A stretch of 8,090 nt of DNA, from contig DHOI01000097.1 in assembly GCA_002409725.1 (NCBI GenBank), positions 1 to 8,090 of the forward strand. Reading direction: 5' to 3'. Position 1 is the stretch's first letter. Each line of letters begins with the position of its first letter. The translations under genes and the position numbers were made by a program. Of this stretch, positions 1-7,140 are shown in pieces. A model generated the notes under the pieces. It was given only the letters and a program-made list of their open reading frames with translations. It had not been told where the DNA came from and did not search any database. Origin of the DNA: Christensenella sp. UBA5394. GTDB lineage: Bacteria; Bacillota; Clostridia; Christensenellales; CAG-138.

Positions 1-1
1 G

Positions 2-2134
2 CTGGGGCCGGAATTCTATATCCTGCGGGAAGCGTCGCTTTCGGATATCGAGCAGGCGGGTGGCCCGGTCCTGGCCGAGGGCATCCGCCGCCTGCGGGCT
101 GGACAGGTCACGAGAGAAGCGGGATACGATGGCGAATACGGTGTGATCTCCCTCTTTGCCGCAGGCGAGCTAGAAGCTTTACGAGGGCAAACCGCTCTGC
201 TGGATCTTGCCGCCCCGGGCTTGAAAAAGAAAGCGAAGCAAGCGCTAGCACCCAAAGCGGAGCAGACCCCCGTGCAGGAAGAAAAGAAAGAAGCCACCGC
301 TCCCTCCGGCCTGAACCCCGCTCAAAAGCGGGCGGCGAAGGCAGAAGAGCGGGCCGTGGCCGTAATCGCCGGGCCGGGTACGGGCAAAACCGGCACGCTG
401 GTCGCGCGCATCCTCTGGCTGATCCAAGAGCGGGGCGTGCGGCCTGGGGAGATCACGGCGGTGACCTTTACCAACGCGGCCGCCAAGGAGCTGCGCGGTC
501 GCATCGAGGCGGCGCTGGGCGGCAAGCGGGCGGCCAAGGGGCTGACCGTGGGCACCTTCCACGCCATCTGCCTGGATATGTTGCCCCCTAAAGCCCTCCT
601 GGGCCGGGGCGAGGCCCTGGCCCTTCTGCGCGAAGTGATGGCCGCGCGGGGGGATAAGGAACCGCCCGCCAAAGTGCTGCAAGCCATTGGCAGGGCCAAG
701 GCCGGGCTTAGCCCAGAGAAAGCGGGCATAGACCCCGCCCTGCTCGATGCCTATGCCCAGGCGCTGCAAGCGCATAATGCCCGCGACCTTGACGATCTCC
801 TGCTGGAAGCCCTGGAGACGGACGTATCCAAACAGCGCCGCTTCAACTATCTTTTGGTGGATGAATTTCAAGATATCAACGCGGTGCAGCGGCAGTTGGT
901 GCATCATTGGAGCGCGGCCGGCCAAAGCCTTTTCGTCATTGGCGACCCGGATCAATCCATCTATGGCTTCCGGGGGGCCAGCGCCAATTGTTTTGATGAG
1001 CTCAAAGCCGAAATGCCGGAGCTTGTCACCCTGACCCTGGGTGAAAACTACCGCTCCACACCCGAGATTTTGCAGGCGGCCGAAGCGCTTATCAGCCACA
1101 ACGGCGGCGCGCCGCGCGGCCTGCAGTCACATTGCCCTTCCGGGGCTTCTGTTCGCCTGCTGAAGGGGGATAGCCCTTTTAGCGAGGCGGTGTGGATTGC
1201 CAAGGAGATCGGCCGCATAACAGGCGGCGTGGATATGCTGGCGGCCGGGGCAACACCCCAAGGGGGCAGCGCGCCCCACGAGGGTAACGTGCGCGGCGAG
1301 GGTACGCGCGCCTTTTCCGAGATGGCCGTGCTCTGCCGCACCCACCACCAGCTCGATTTGATCGAAAGCTGCCTTCGGCACGACAGCATCCCTTGCCTGA
1401 TTCTGGGCCGAGGGGATTATTTGGAGGACGACAAAGTGCGGGGTACGCTGGCTTTCTTCACATCCCTGGTCGCCGCCCCCCCAGTGGATACGCAAGCCCT
1501 CTGCGCCGCTCTGGAGCTGGTGTGGGCCTGCCCCAAGGATTTGCGGGAGAAGGCGGCGCGAACCGTCGCTTCCATGGAAACGCTCGACCTCGCCGCCCTG
1601 CGGCAAAGCCTGGGCGGCTTTGGCCACCTGGCCCTTTGGCTGGACGAGGCCGAGGCATATTTGCCCAAGCTGGCAAAAGAAAAGCCCCGCCGCCTGCTGG
1701 AAGCTTGGGCAGAGGCGCACGGGGGCGGGGAGGCTATGGAGCGCCTGCTCAACGCCGCCGCCTTCCATGATCGCATGGCGGACTTTTTGCAGACCCTGAT
1801 TTTGGGGCAAGAGGGGGATATCCGCCGCGCTTCCGGCAAAATCTACGCCTCCGGGGCCGTGCGATTGATGACCCTGCACGGGGCTAAGGGCCTGGAGTTC
1901 CCGGTGGTCTTTCTCGCCGGGCTGCACCGCAGCGCGCTGCCATTGGAGCGGGAGGGAATGGAAACGGATATGCAGGAGGAACGCCGCCTGCTCTACGTGG
2001 GCATGACCCGTGCGCGCGAGGAATTAATCCTCACCGGCGGTGGGGAAGCCTCGCCCTTTGCGGCGGAGCTGCCCCTCAAGGCGGCAAGCCTGCCCTGCCG
2101 GGCCAGACAGGCCGAGCAAGTACGGCTGTTTTAG
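2..2134 (+). CDS. Endonuclease Q-like (PHP) / UvrD-family helicase fusion, 5'-truncated by the window
   Basis: This is a superfamily 1 3'-5' DNA helicase, probably acting in DNA repair in the cytoplasm. The frame is open to the window edge; 710 codons are visible. A GTG at 143 lies inside the conserved segment YDGEYGVISLF (from 125), so it is unlikely to be the true start. The first ~50 codons resemble the C-terminal end of the endonuclease Q/PHP family (TIGR00375, COG1379), whose archaeal members nick beside deaminated bases; most of that domain is outside the window. The helicase core looks intact: Walker A AGPGTGKT at 368-391, DEFQD at 860-874, GDPDQSIYGFRG from 941, TLHGAKGLEF from 1871 and YVGMTRAREEL from 1994. 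A Gly-rich insert lies at about 1245-1310. The protein ends in QVRLF (2117-2131), resembling a beta-clamp-binding peptide. Its stop overlaps the convergent citXG stop. The helicase call is very secure; the nuclease part is inferred from a short remnant. Confidence 0.9.
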   Translation: MGPEFYILREASLSDIEQAGGPVLAEGIRRLRAGQVTREAGYDGEYGVISLFAAGELEALRGQTALLDLAAPGLKKKAKQALAPKAEQTPVQEEKKEATAPSGLNPAQKRAAKAEERAVAVIAGPGTGKTGTLVARILWLIQERGVRPGEITAVTFTNAAAKELRGRIEAALGGKRAAKGLTVGTFHAICLDMLPPKALLGRGEALALLREVMAARGDKEPPAKVLQAIGRAKAGLSPEKAGIDPALLDAYAQALQAHNARDLDDLLLEALETDVSKQRRFNYLLVDEFQDINAVQRQLVHHWSAAGQSLFVIGDPDQSIYGFRGASANCFDELKAEMPELVTLTLGENYRSTPEILQAAEALISHNGGAPRGLQSHCPSGASVRLLKGDSPFSEAVWIAKEIGRITGGVDMLAAGATPQGGSAPHEGNVRGEGTRAFSEMAVLCRTHHQLDLIESCLRHDSIPCLILGRGDYLEDDKVRGTLAFFTSLVAAPPVDTQALCAALELVWACPKDLREKAARTVASMETLDLAALRQSLGGFGHLALWLDEAEAYLPKLAKEKPRRLLEAWAEAHGGGEAMERLLNAAAFHDRMADFLQTLILGQEGDIRRASGKIYASGAVRLMTLHGAKGLEFPVVFLAGLHRSALPLEREGMETDMQEERRLLYVGMTRAREELILTGGGEASPFAAELPLKAASLPCRARQAEQVRLF
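1247..1309. repeat. Cluster of small inverted repeats and an 18-nt direct repeat inside the helicase gene
   Basis: Three short stems lie back to back: GGGG/CCCC (1247-1250 with 1256-1259), GGGGC/GCCCC (1263-1267 with 1273-1277) and GCGCG/CGCGC (1291-1295 with 1305-1309). CGAGGGTA also occurs twice, 18 nt apart (1279-1286 and 1297-1304), giving an in-frame six-residue period (EGNVRG then EGTRAF). The encoded stretch is Gly-, Ala- and Pro-rich and lies just before the conserved FSEMAVLCRT segment, where length variation among UvrD relatives is common. It may be a small palindromic element captured in frame or simply a GC-rich linker. The stems are visible; their origin is inferred. Confidence 0.4.
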
Positions 2135-3438
2135 GGCATCCAGCCCTCCACCCGGTCGAGAAAGAGCGCCAGAGCCAGCATATCCGCGCTGCCGCCTGGG
2201 CTGAGCCCCCGGCTGATGCAGGCCGCGTCTAGCTCACGCACGGCGCAGAGCAGGCGTTGCGCATCCGGCTCCAAGGCCAGGATGCGGCGGGCCTCGCCCT
2301 GCACGAATTTGAGGCCCGCTTCGCCGCCCCGGTGCAGAAGGTTGGTATCCGCCAGCTCCGCCATAGAGGAGAGCAGGGCCAGGATGCGGGCCTCGTTCTC
2401 GGGCAGGCTTTTTCGCGTGGCACGCAGGGCCACATGCGTCTTGACGGCGGTAGGGAAGCCCGCCGCCGCCTCGCCCCGCGCGCCCAAGAGGCCCGTTTGG
2501 CTATAGATGCGCTCCCCATGGCTTTGGGGGGCGCGCTTTGCATTTTGCAGGGCTTCCTCCAGGCCCACACCAGCCAGACGCTTGGCGTGGAGGATATAAT
2601 TCTCCTCCTGCCCGGCAAGGCTCTGACCCAGGCCGCACAGCAAGAGGCCCAGGCTGTAGATCAGGCCCTTGTGCGTGTTCACGCCGCCCGTGGCGGCGAG
2701 CATGGTTTGCTCTGCTTCTAAGCCCGCTTGACGCAGGCTGGCCATGGCGGGTGCATAGGCGGCGTTTTCCAAGCCCAAGCGTACGGCTTCGCGAAAATAC
2801 GGCAGGAGGGCGGCCGCGCTCTTTTCAAAGGTATAAAGATCCATATCTTGGTGCGCGCCCGCGTTGGCCCCGTCCACAAGGCCGGGCTTGGGGGTGAGGC
2901 AGGCTTCGTCGAGCAAAGCCCAATGGGCGGCCGCGGCCAAGGTATCCGCCGCGAAATCCGCCAAGAGGGCCTCCGCGGCGGCCTGCACCGCGCTTAGGCC
3001 ATGGGTGCGGCTGCGGGCGCAAAGGGCGGCCGGGCCGCCGCAGACCAGGCAAGGCCGCTGTTCCTTGCGGCTAAGCTTTATGCCATCCGGCCCAATCACA
3101 TCCATATCGAACAGGCGGCCCACGGACAGGGCGTCCTCCATGGATATGGCGGCTTCTTTCAGTTTAGGGGCAGGGATGTCCAAGGCGTAGACGGCCTCGC
3201 AGCCCGTGGGCCGGCATAGGCGGATGTGCTGCCTGGGTTCCCATCCCCGGGCGGCGATCATCCGCTCCCCGGCCAGGAAGGCAAAATCCGCCAATGGGCT
3301 ACGCTTAACGGGCCCGGCCAGATTCATGGTGAAGCAAAGCAAGGATCCCCCGTATTCGGCCAGGGTATCCTGCTGCAAGGCGGCCCGGCGTTCCCGGGCT
3401 TCCAGCATTTGGCTAAGCGTTACTTCGCAGGGCTTCAT
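2131..3438 (-). CDS. citXG: CitX-CitG fusion: holo-citrate lyase synthase and triphosphoribosyl-dephospho-CoA synthase
   Basis: This bifunctional protein (435 aa) matures citrate lyase. The CitG part (about 165-435) makes 2'-(5''-triphosphoribosyl)-3'-dephospho-CoA from ATP and dephospho-CoA. The CitX part (about 1-160) transfers the group to the serine of apo-CitD. CitX signatures are GRLFDMDVI (107-115) and a Cys/Arg cluster RPCLVCG...CARSRTH (128-146). CitG signatures are LTPKPGLVD (181-189), GGVNTHKG (251-258), GARGEAAAGFP (319-329), ADTNLLHRGG (363-372) and LSPGGSADMLA (412-422). CitX and CitG are separate genes in E. coli but fused in other bacteria, such as Haemophilus. It is the last gene of the operon. 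The ATG at 3438 lies 26 nt inside the end of citC, with no clear Shine-Dalgarno, so translation is probably coupled to citC. The CitG part also resembles MdcB of malonate decarboxylase, but the CitX fusion and neighbours settle the call. Confidence 0.95.
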   Translation of the reverse strand: MKPCEVTLSQMLEARERRAALQQDTLAEYGGSLLCFTMNLAGPVKRSPLADFAFLAGERMIAARGWEPRQHIRLCRPTGCEAVYALDIPAPKLKEAAISMEDALSVGRLFDMDVIGPDGIKLSRKEQRPCLVCGGPAALCARSRTHGLSAVQAAAEALLADFAADTLAAAAHWALLDEACLTPKPGLVDGANAGAHQDMDLYTFEKSAAALLPYFREAVRLGLENAAYAPAMASLRQAGLEAEQTMLAATGGVNTHKGLIYSLGLLLCGLGQSLAGQEENYILHAKRLAGVGLEEALQNAKRAPQSHGERIYSQTGLLGARGEAAAGFPTAVKTHVALRATRKSLPENEARILALLSSMAELADTNLLHRGGEAGLKFVQGEARRILALEPDAQRLLCAVRELDAACISRGLSPGGSADMLALALFLDRVEGWMP

Positions 3439-4378
3439 AGGTGCTTTGCGGCACGAGCTGCCGCACCCTTTCCCAATCGTTTGCGGCCATAGCCCGCCGC
3501 ACCTCGCTGGCGCTGATGCCGTCCTTGCGAGGTAGCTCTACCAGCTCCAGGCCATAGCGGGGTAGTTCCTCGGCCAGGCGCCGGTTGTAGCGGGCGGTCA
3601 CGGGGCAGTAGGGCTCCGTGCCCACGAAGCGGATGGAGATGGAGAGCGCCGGGGCGATCTTTTGGCCAAACAGGGCAATATCCAGTTCCGCCTGCGCGGC
3701 CTCGGCCCGGCATTTATCTTTAATGAAATAGGTGGGGAAGGTGGCCGCGGATACCAGATAGCTTCCACATTCGTGCAAAAGGATATGCGGGATATCCGCC
3801 GTGCCGACTTTGACCATGGCCAGGCGCTTTTCGGGCGAAAACGGCCCCCATTCTTCGCTCACCACAAACAGGTGCAGGCTATCCACCCGCTGGGCTGCTT
3901 CTTCTACCAAATAGCGGTGCCCTAGGGTGAAGGGCGCACAGTTCATCACCACGGCCCCCTGGCGGCCTGTTCCCCGCTGTAAGGAGGCAAGGTAGGCATC
4001 CAGCCCGGCTTTGTGGTTTTCCAGCATGGCGATGCCGCCCGCCGCGATCACATCATAAAAGCCCAAAGAGCGGAAGAAGGGCGCGCTATCGGGTTTGGTG
4101 TAGAGGAAAAGATGGGTGCGGCCCCGCCTGTACGCCTCACTCGCCAGCTCGCTGACGATGCGGGCGCAGGCACCCTCGCCCTGGGCGCTTTCCTCCACTG
4201 CCACGTATTTGAGCACGTTGCCGCAAAGCGAGCCCGTGGCGAAGATCACACCGCCCTCAAAAAGCTGGGCTGTATAATCCATGTCCTCGCCCATGCTTAG
4301 GCCGTGGCGGGCCAAAAAGGCCCGGGTATCCTCGAGCCTTTTCCCTTGCAGTAGGCTGATGGCGGAAAGCTCGCTCAT
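3413..4378 (-). CDS. citC: [Citrate (pro-3S)-lyase] ligase (acetate:SH-citrate lyase ligase)
   Basis: CitC activates citrate lyase by acetylating the thiol of the CitD prosthetic group, using acetate and ATP. The 321-aa protein has the family's two parts. An N-terminal GNAT-like domain (about 1-125) contains a segment from GNVLKYVAV to ARIVSELASEAYRRG. A C-terminal nucleotidyltransferase domain follows (about 142-315), with the HIGH-like motif NCAPFTLGHRYLVE (146-159) and a downstream GISASEVRRAM (287-297) resembling the ISxSxVR-type motif. The length is slightly below the roughly 350 aa of the E. coli protein. The ATG at 4378 overlaps the citF stop as ATGA, and the gene's end overlaps citXG by 26 nt. 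In E. coli citC opens the operon; here it follows citF. Identification is secure. Confidence 0.95.
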   Translation of the reverse strand: MSELSAISLLQGKRLEDTRAFLARHGLSMGEDMDYTAQLFEGGVIFATGSLCGNVLKYVAVEESAQGEGACARIVSELASEAYRRGRTHLFLYTKPDSAPFFRSLGFYDVIAAGGIAMLENHKAGLDAYLASLQRGTGRQGAVVMNCAPFTLGHRYLVEEAAQRVDSLHLFVVSEEWGPFSPEKRLAMVKVGTADIPHILLHECGSYLVSAATFPTYFIKDKCRAEAAQAELDIALFGQKIAPALSISIRFVGTEPYCPVTARYNRRLAEELPRYGLELVELPRKDGISASEVRRAMAANDWERVRQLVPQSTYEALRSNA

Positions 4379-5901
4379 CCCTGTACCTGGCGGATCACAT
4401 CGATCACGGTATTATCCCGATACATCACCACGCCCACGATCTTATCGACATAGCGGATGGGCTCGGGCGCGCCCACGATGCGTTCCGCCCGCTCCCTTAG
4501 TTTCTCGATGTCGTACACGGGCAGGCCGGCGCTCAGCAGCCGGGCCTTGAGCTCCGCACGGCGGGGGTGCACGGCTACGCCCTGATCCGTCACCATCACA
4601 TCCACCGTATCGCCGGGGGTGACCACGGTGTTTACATGGCGCACGATGCTGGGGATGCGGCCTCGCATCAGGGGGGCCACGATGATGGAGAGGGCAGCGC
4701 CGGCGGCCGTATCCGGGTGGCCGCCAATGGCCCCGCGGATCACGCCGTCGCTACCGGTGAGCACGTTTACGTTGAAGTCTGTATCCACCTCCAGGGCGGA
4801 GAGCACCACGAAATCCAGCTGGTTTACGGCCGCGCCGTGGTTGAGGTAGCTGGCGTAAAAGGAGGCGTCGATCTGCTGGTGGAAGCGGTTGTTTTTGAGG
4901 GAATTGGCGGCCGTTAAATCAAAGGATTGCACATCCAGGATCTTCTCGATCAGACCCTCCTCGTGCATCTCTACGATCTGCCCGGTGATGCCGCCCAGGG
5001 CAAAGCGGGCGGTGAGCTTTTTTTGCAGCATCTTTTCCCGCAAAAAGCGGGCCGTGGCCAGGCTGGCCCCGCCGCTGCCCATTTGCATGGAAAAACCGTC
5101 GTAAAAATAGCCGCTCTGCTCGATCACCTCCGCTGCCATTTTGGCGATGAGCAGCTCCTTAGGGTTGGTGGTGAAGCGCGTGGCCCCGCTCATGATGCCG
5201 CCCGGGTCGCCGATGCTATCCACCTGCACCACATAATCCACATTGGATTCCGGTATGCCAAAGGGCGCGTTGGGGAAGCGGACGATGTGGTCGGTGATGA
5301 TCACGGTTTTGTCCGCATAAAGAGCGTCGAGCTTAGCGTAGCCCATGGAACCGCAGCAGGAGCCGCTTTCTTCATCGCGGTTGTAGCCGTTGGCGTTGCC
5401 GTAAGGGTCGCAGCTGGGCGCGCCCAAGAAGGCCACGTCGATGTGGAACTCGCGGCTCTCAATGGCCGCCGCTCTGCCGCCGTGGCTGCGGAAGACCACC
5501 GGAAAATCCATCAGCCCGCCGGAAACCGCCTCGGCCAGCCGGCCCCTAAGGCCGCTGGTCTCGATATGGGTGATAACGCCATTTTGAATATGGCCGATCA
5601 GGGGCGCGTGGATGGTGGTAAGGGAGCTTGCGGCCAGCGTAAGGTTTTTGATGCCCATGCGGGCGATCTCCTCCAACACCATGTTGACGATATAATCGCC
5701 GTTGCGGAAATGGTGGTGGAAGGAGATGGCCATGCCGTCCCTAAGGCCGGTTTTTTCAATAGCCTCGCGCAGGCTGTGGACGATCTTGTTATCATAGCGC
5801 ATGCGCTCGAAAAAGCTGTGCGTGCGCTTTTCCGCCCCGCCGCAGAAGGGGCCGTGCTGGGCGCTGATCTCATCGATGTGGGGAATGCAGCCGATATCCA
5901 T
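4375..5901 (-). CDS. citF: Citrate lyase alpha subunit (citrate CoA-transferase)
   Basis: CitF swaps the acetyl group on acetyl-CitD for citrate, forming citryl-CitD and releasing acetate. The 508-aa product matches the usual length of about 510 and aligns throughout with my recollection of the family. Conserved blocks include FHHHFRNGD (61-69), NLTLAASSL (86-94), SHGGRAAAIESREFHIDVAF (139-158), GAPSCDPYGNANGY (160-173), GATRFTTNPKELLIA (239-253), FSMQMGSGGASLA (270-282), LGGITGQIV (302-310), NVNVLTGSDGVIRGA (377-391) and PLMRGRIPSIV (410-420). The ATG at 5901 lies one base beyond the citE stop, behind GGAGGAGG (5908-5915) embedded in the last citE codons. It overlaps citC by 4 nt. The related citramalate lyase alpha subunit is a possible alternative, but no methylaspartate-pathway gene is nearby. 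Confidence 0.96.
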   Translation of the reverse strand: MDIGCIPHIDEISAQHGPFCGGAEKRTHSFFERMRYDNKIVHSLREAIEKTGLRDGMAISFHHHFRNGDYIVNMVLEEIARMGIKNLTLAASSLTTIHAPLIGHIQNGVITHIETSGLRGRLAEAVSGGLMDFPVVFRSHGGRAAAIESREFHIDVAFLGAPSCDPYGNANGYNRDEESGSCCGSMGYAKLDALYADKTVIITDHIVRFPNAPFGIPESNVDYVVQVDSIGDPGGIMSGATRFTTNPKELLIAKMAAEVIEQSGYFYDGFSMQMGSGGASLATARFLREKMLQKKLTARFALGGITGQIVEMHEEGLIEKILDVQSFDLTAANSLKNNRFHQQIDASFYASYLNHGAAVNQLDFVVLSALEVDTDFNVNVLTGSDGVIRGAIGGHPDTAAGAALSIIVAPLMRGRIPSIVRHVNTVVTPGDTVDVMVTDQGVAVHPRRAELKARLLSAGLPVYDIEKLRERAERIVGAPEPIRYVDKIVGVVMYRDNTVIDVIRQVQG

Positions 5902-5902
5902 C

Positions 5903-6790
5903 CTAAACCTCCTCCACCATGGTACGCTCGCCCGCCTCTGCGAGGTCGATTAAATATTGGGCTCGCAGGGCTACGGGCCTGTCGATCATGCGGCCATTAA
6001 GGCTGGCCACGCCGCTGCCCCGCTCTTCCGCCTCGGCGATGGCCTCCATCACGGCCCGGGCCTTGGCGAGCGCCGCTTCATCCGGCATGAACACCGCATG
6101 CAGGGGCGCGATCTGCCTGGGGTTGATCACGCTCTTACCGTCAAAGCCCAGCTGACGGATGAGCCTGCACTCCCGCAGGAAGCCTTCTTCATCATTCACA
6201 TTGGAAAAGACCGTATCCAGCGCATCTATGCCTGCTGCCCGGGCTGCGTTGAGGATCATATTGCGGGCAAAGAAGAGCTCCGTGCCGTCGCTGCGGGTGG
6301 TCTTTAAATCCGTTACATAATCCTCCGCGCCCAGGGCGATACCGATCAGGCGGGGGGAGGCGGTGGCAATCTCATAGGCGTGCAGCACGCCCTTGGCGCT
6401 CTCGATGGCGGCCATCATACCCGTTTGACCCACGGGGATGCCGGCCTCCCGCTCGATACGCGCAATCTCTCGTTCGCAATCCAGTATATCTTTGGCGGTT
6501 TCCGTCTTTGGCAGACGGATCACGTGGGGCTTGGCGCGCACGATGGCCTCCAGATCCTTCACGCCCAGGCCGCTCTCCAGGTCGTTAATGCGCACCACCA
6601 GCTCCTTTTGGCCATAGTTGAGGCTGGTGAGCGCGTTGTATACGAGGAAGCGGGCCGCGTCCTTTTCGCGGATGGAAACGGAATCTTCGAGGTCGAACAT
6701 TAAACTATCGCTGCCGTAGATATAGGCGTCCCGCAACATGCCGGGGTTGTTGCCCGGCACGAAGAGCATGCTCCGCCGAAGCCGCTTCAT
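5903..6790 (-). CDS. citE: Citrate lyase beta subunit (citryl-ACP lyase)
   Basis: CitE cleaves citryl-CitD to oxaloacetate and acetyl-CitD, the carbon-carbon bond-breaking step. The 295-aa protein has the typical length and TIM-barrel HpcH/HpaI-type sequence: RRSMLFVPGNNPGM (5-18), SLMFDLEDSVSIREKDAAR (29-47), HVIRLPKTETAKDIL (89-103), MMAAIESAKG (125-134) with the Glu expected to bind magnesium, IGIALGAEDYVTDLKTTRS (149-167), FDGKSVINPRQI (216-227) and SLNGRMIDRPV (263-273). Free-standing CitE-like proteins exist, but here it lies between citD and citF, and the sequence closely resembles true CitE. The ATG at 6790 overlaps the citD stop (ATGA) and is preceded by GGGAGGTG (6796-6803), which also lies inside citD. 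Short overlaps on both sides fit coupled synthesis of complex subunits. Confidence 0.96.
   Translation of the reverse strand: MKRLRRSMLFVPGNNPGMLRDAYIYGSDSLMFDLEDSVSIREKDAARFLVYNALTSLNYGQKELVVRINDLESGLGVKDLEAIVRAKPHVIRLPKTETAKDILDCEREIARIEREAGIPVGQTGMMAAIESAKGVLHAYEIATASPRLIGIALGAEDYVTDLKTTRSDGTELFFARNMILNAARAAGIDALDTVFSNVNDEEGFLRECRLIRQLGFDGKSVINPRQIAPLHAVFMPDEAALAKARAVMEAIAEAEERGSGVASLNGRMIDRPVALRAQYLIDLAEAGERTMVEEV
5908..5915 (-). promoter_or_regulatory. Ribosome binding site of citF inside citE
   Basis: The minus strand reads GGAGGAGG here, 6 nt before the citF ATG at 5901. These bases also encode the final Glu-Glu codons of CitE. Ribosomes finishing citE stop one base before the citF start, so reinitiation or coupled translation is likely. 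Confidence 0.75.
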
Positions 6791-7080
6791 ACCTTCACCT
6801 CCCAGCTATGGTTCTCCTGGCCAGCGCCCCGGTAGGCCGCCGTCATTACCCGGGCGCGCACGGTACAATCCAGCGCGCCCTTGTCTACCGCCGTGACCCG
6901 TGCGCTTTCCACACCCAGCTCCGCTAAGGAGCCGCGGATGACGGATTCGATCTGCTTGCCAAATTGGCTAAGGACGCTGGATTCGAGGCTCAGCTCCACG
7001 CCCGCGCCGCCCGGCTCGATGCGTATCATGATATCGCTGGATTCCATGGTGCCCGCCACGGCGGGCTGAACGATTTGCAT
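6787..7080 (-). CDS. citD: Citrate lyase gamma subunit (acyl carrier protein)
   Basis: CitD carries the 2'-(5''-phosphoribosyl)-3'-dephospho-CoA arm on which acetyl and citryl groups ride during catalysis. The chosen start (ATG 7078-7080) gives 97 aa, the normal family size. It follows AAGGAGG at 7086-7092 and begins MQIVQPAVAGTMESSDIMIR, which matches the family N-terminus and places the expected attachment serine at Ser14. DKGALDCTVRARV is the conserved C-terminal block. The same frame extends upstream to 7158, adding 26 residues (MAARYSK...), but those are not family-like and the good ribosome binding site favours 7080. It is the first gene of the operon and overlaps citE by 4 nt. Confidence 0.95.
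   Translation of the reverse strand: MQIVQPAVAGTMESSDIMIRIEPGGAGVELSLESSVLSQFGKQIESVIRGSLAELGVESARVTAVDKGALDCTVRARVMTAAYRGAGQENHSWEVKV
6796..6803 (-). promoter_or_regulatory. Ribosome binding site of citE inside citD
   Basis: GGGAGGTG on the minus strand, 5 nt before the citE ATG at 6790, lies in the last codons of citD. It supports the chosen citE start. Confidence 0.7.
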
Positions 7081-7085
7081 AGGCG

Positions 7086-7092
7086 CCTCCTT
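7086..7092 (-). promoter_or_regulatory. Ribosome binding site of citD
   Basis: AAGGAGG on the minus strand, 5 nt before the ATG at 7080, is close to the ideal Firmicutes Shine-Dalgarno. It decides the citD start in favour of 7080 over the in-frame ATG at 7158. Confidence 0.85.
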
Positions 7093-7120
7093 GGCTGATG
7101 ATAGGATTCGAAATGCGACG

Positions 7121-7136
7121 TTGCAATGCTTTGCAA
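7121..7136. promoter_or_regulatory. Candidate operator O1, 16-bp imperfect palindrome
   Basis: TTGCAATGCTTTGCAA matches its own reverse complement at 14 of 16 positions (only positions 7 and 10 differ). It lies in the citD leader, directly at the predicted transcription start of the cit promoter (-10 at 7141-7146 on the minus strand), where a bound repressor would block initiation. The length and symmetry suit a TetR-family dimer such as the divergent neighbour. A related sequence sits at the regulator's own promoter (7260-7275). Protein-DNA pairing is inferred. Confidence 0.5.
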
Positions 7137-7140
7137 TTTT

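Noticed and set aside
143..145. GTG at 143 as the start of a stand-alone helicase
   Set aside because: The upstream codons are open and continue a conserved EndoQ-like segment, and no Shine-Dalgarno precedes the GTG. The gene more likely starts outside the window.
245..1099. A 284-codon open frame on the minus strand opposite the helicase
   Set aside because: It is a shadow of the conserved helicase motifs on the plus strand, with no recognisable domain.
2131..3438. MdcB-type protein of malonate decarboxylase
   Set aside because: MdcB is homologous to CitG, but the N-terminal CitX domain and the citDEFC context specify citrate lyase maturation.
4927..6000. A 357-codon open frame on the plus strand opposite citF
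   Set aside because: It is antisense to an unambiguous citF, has His/Ala-rich composition typical of a high-GC shadow frame, and matches no family I recognise.
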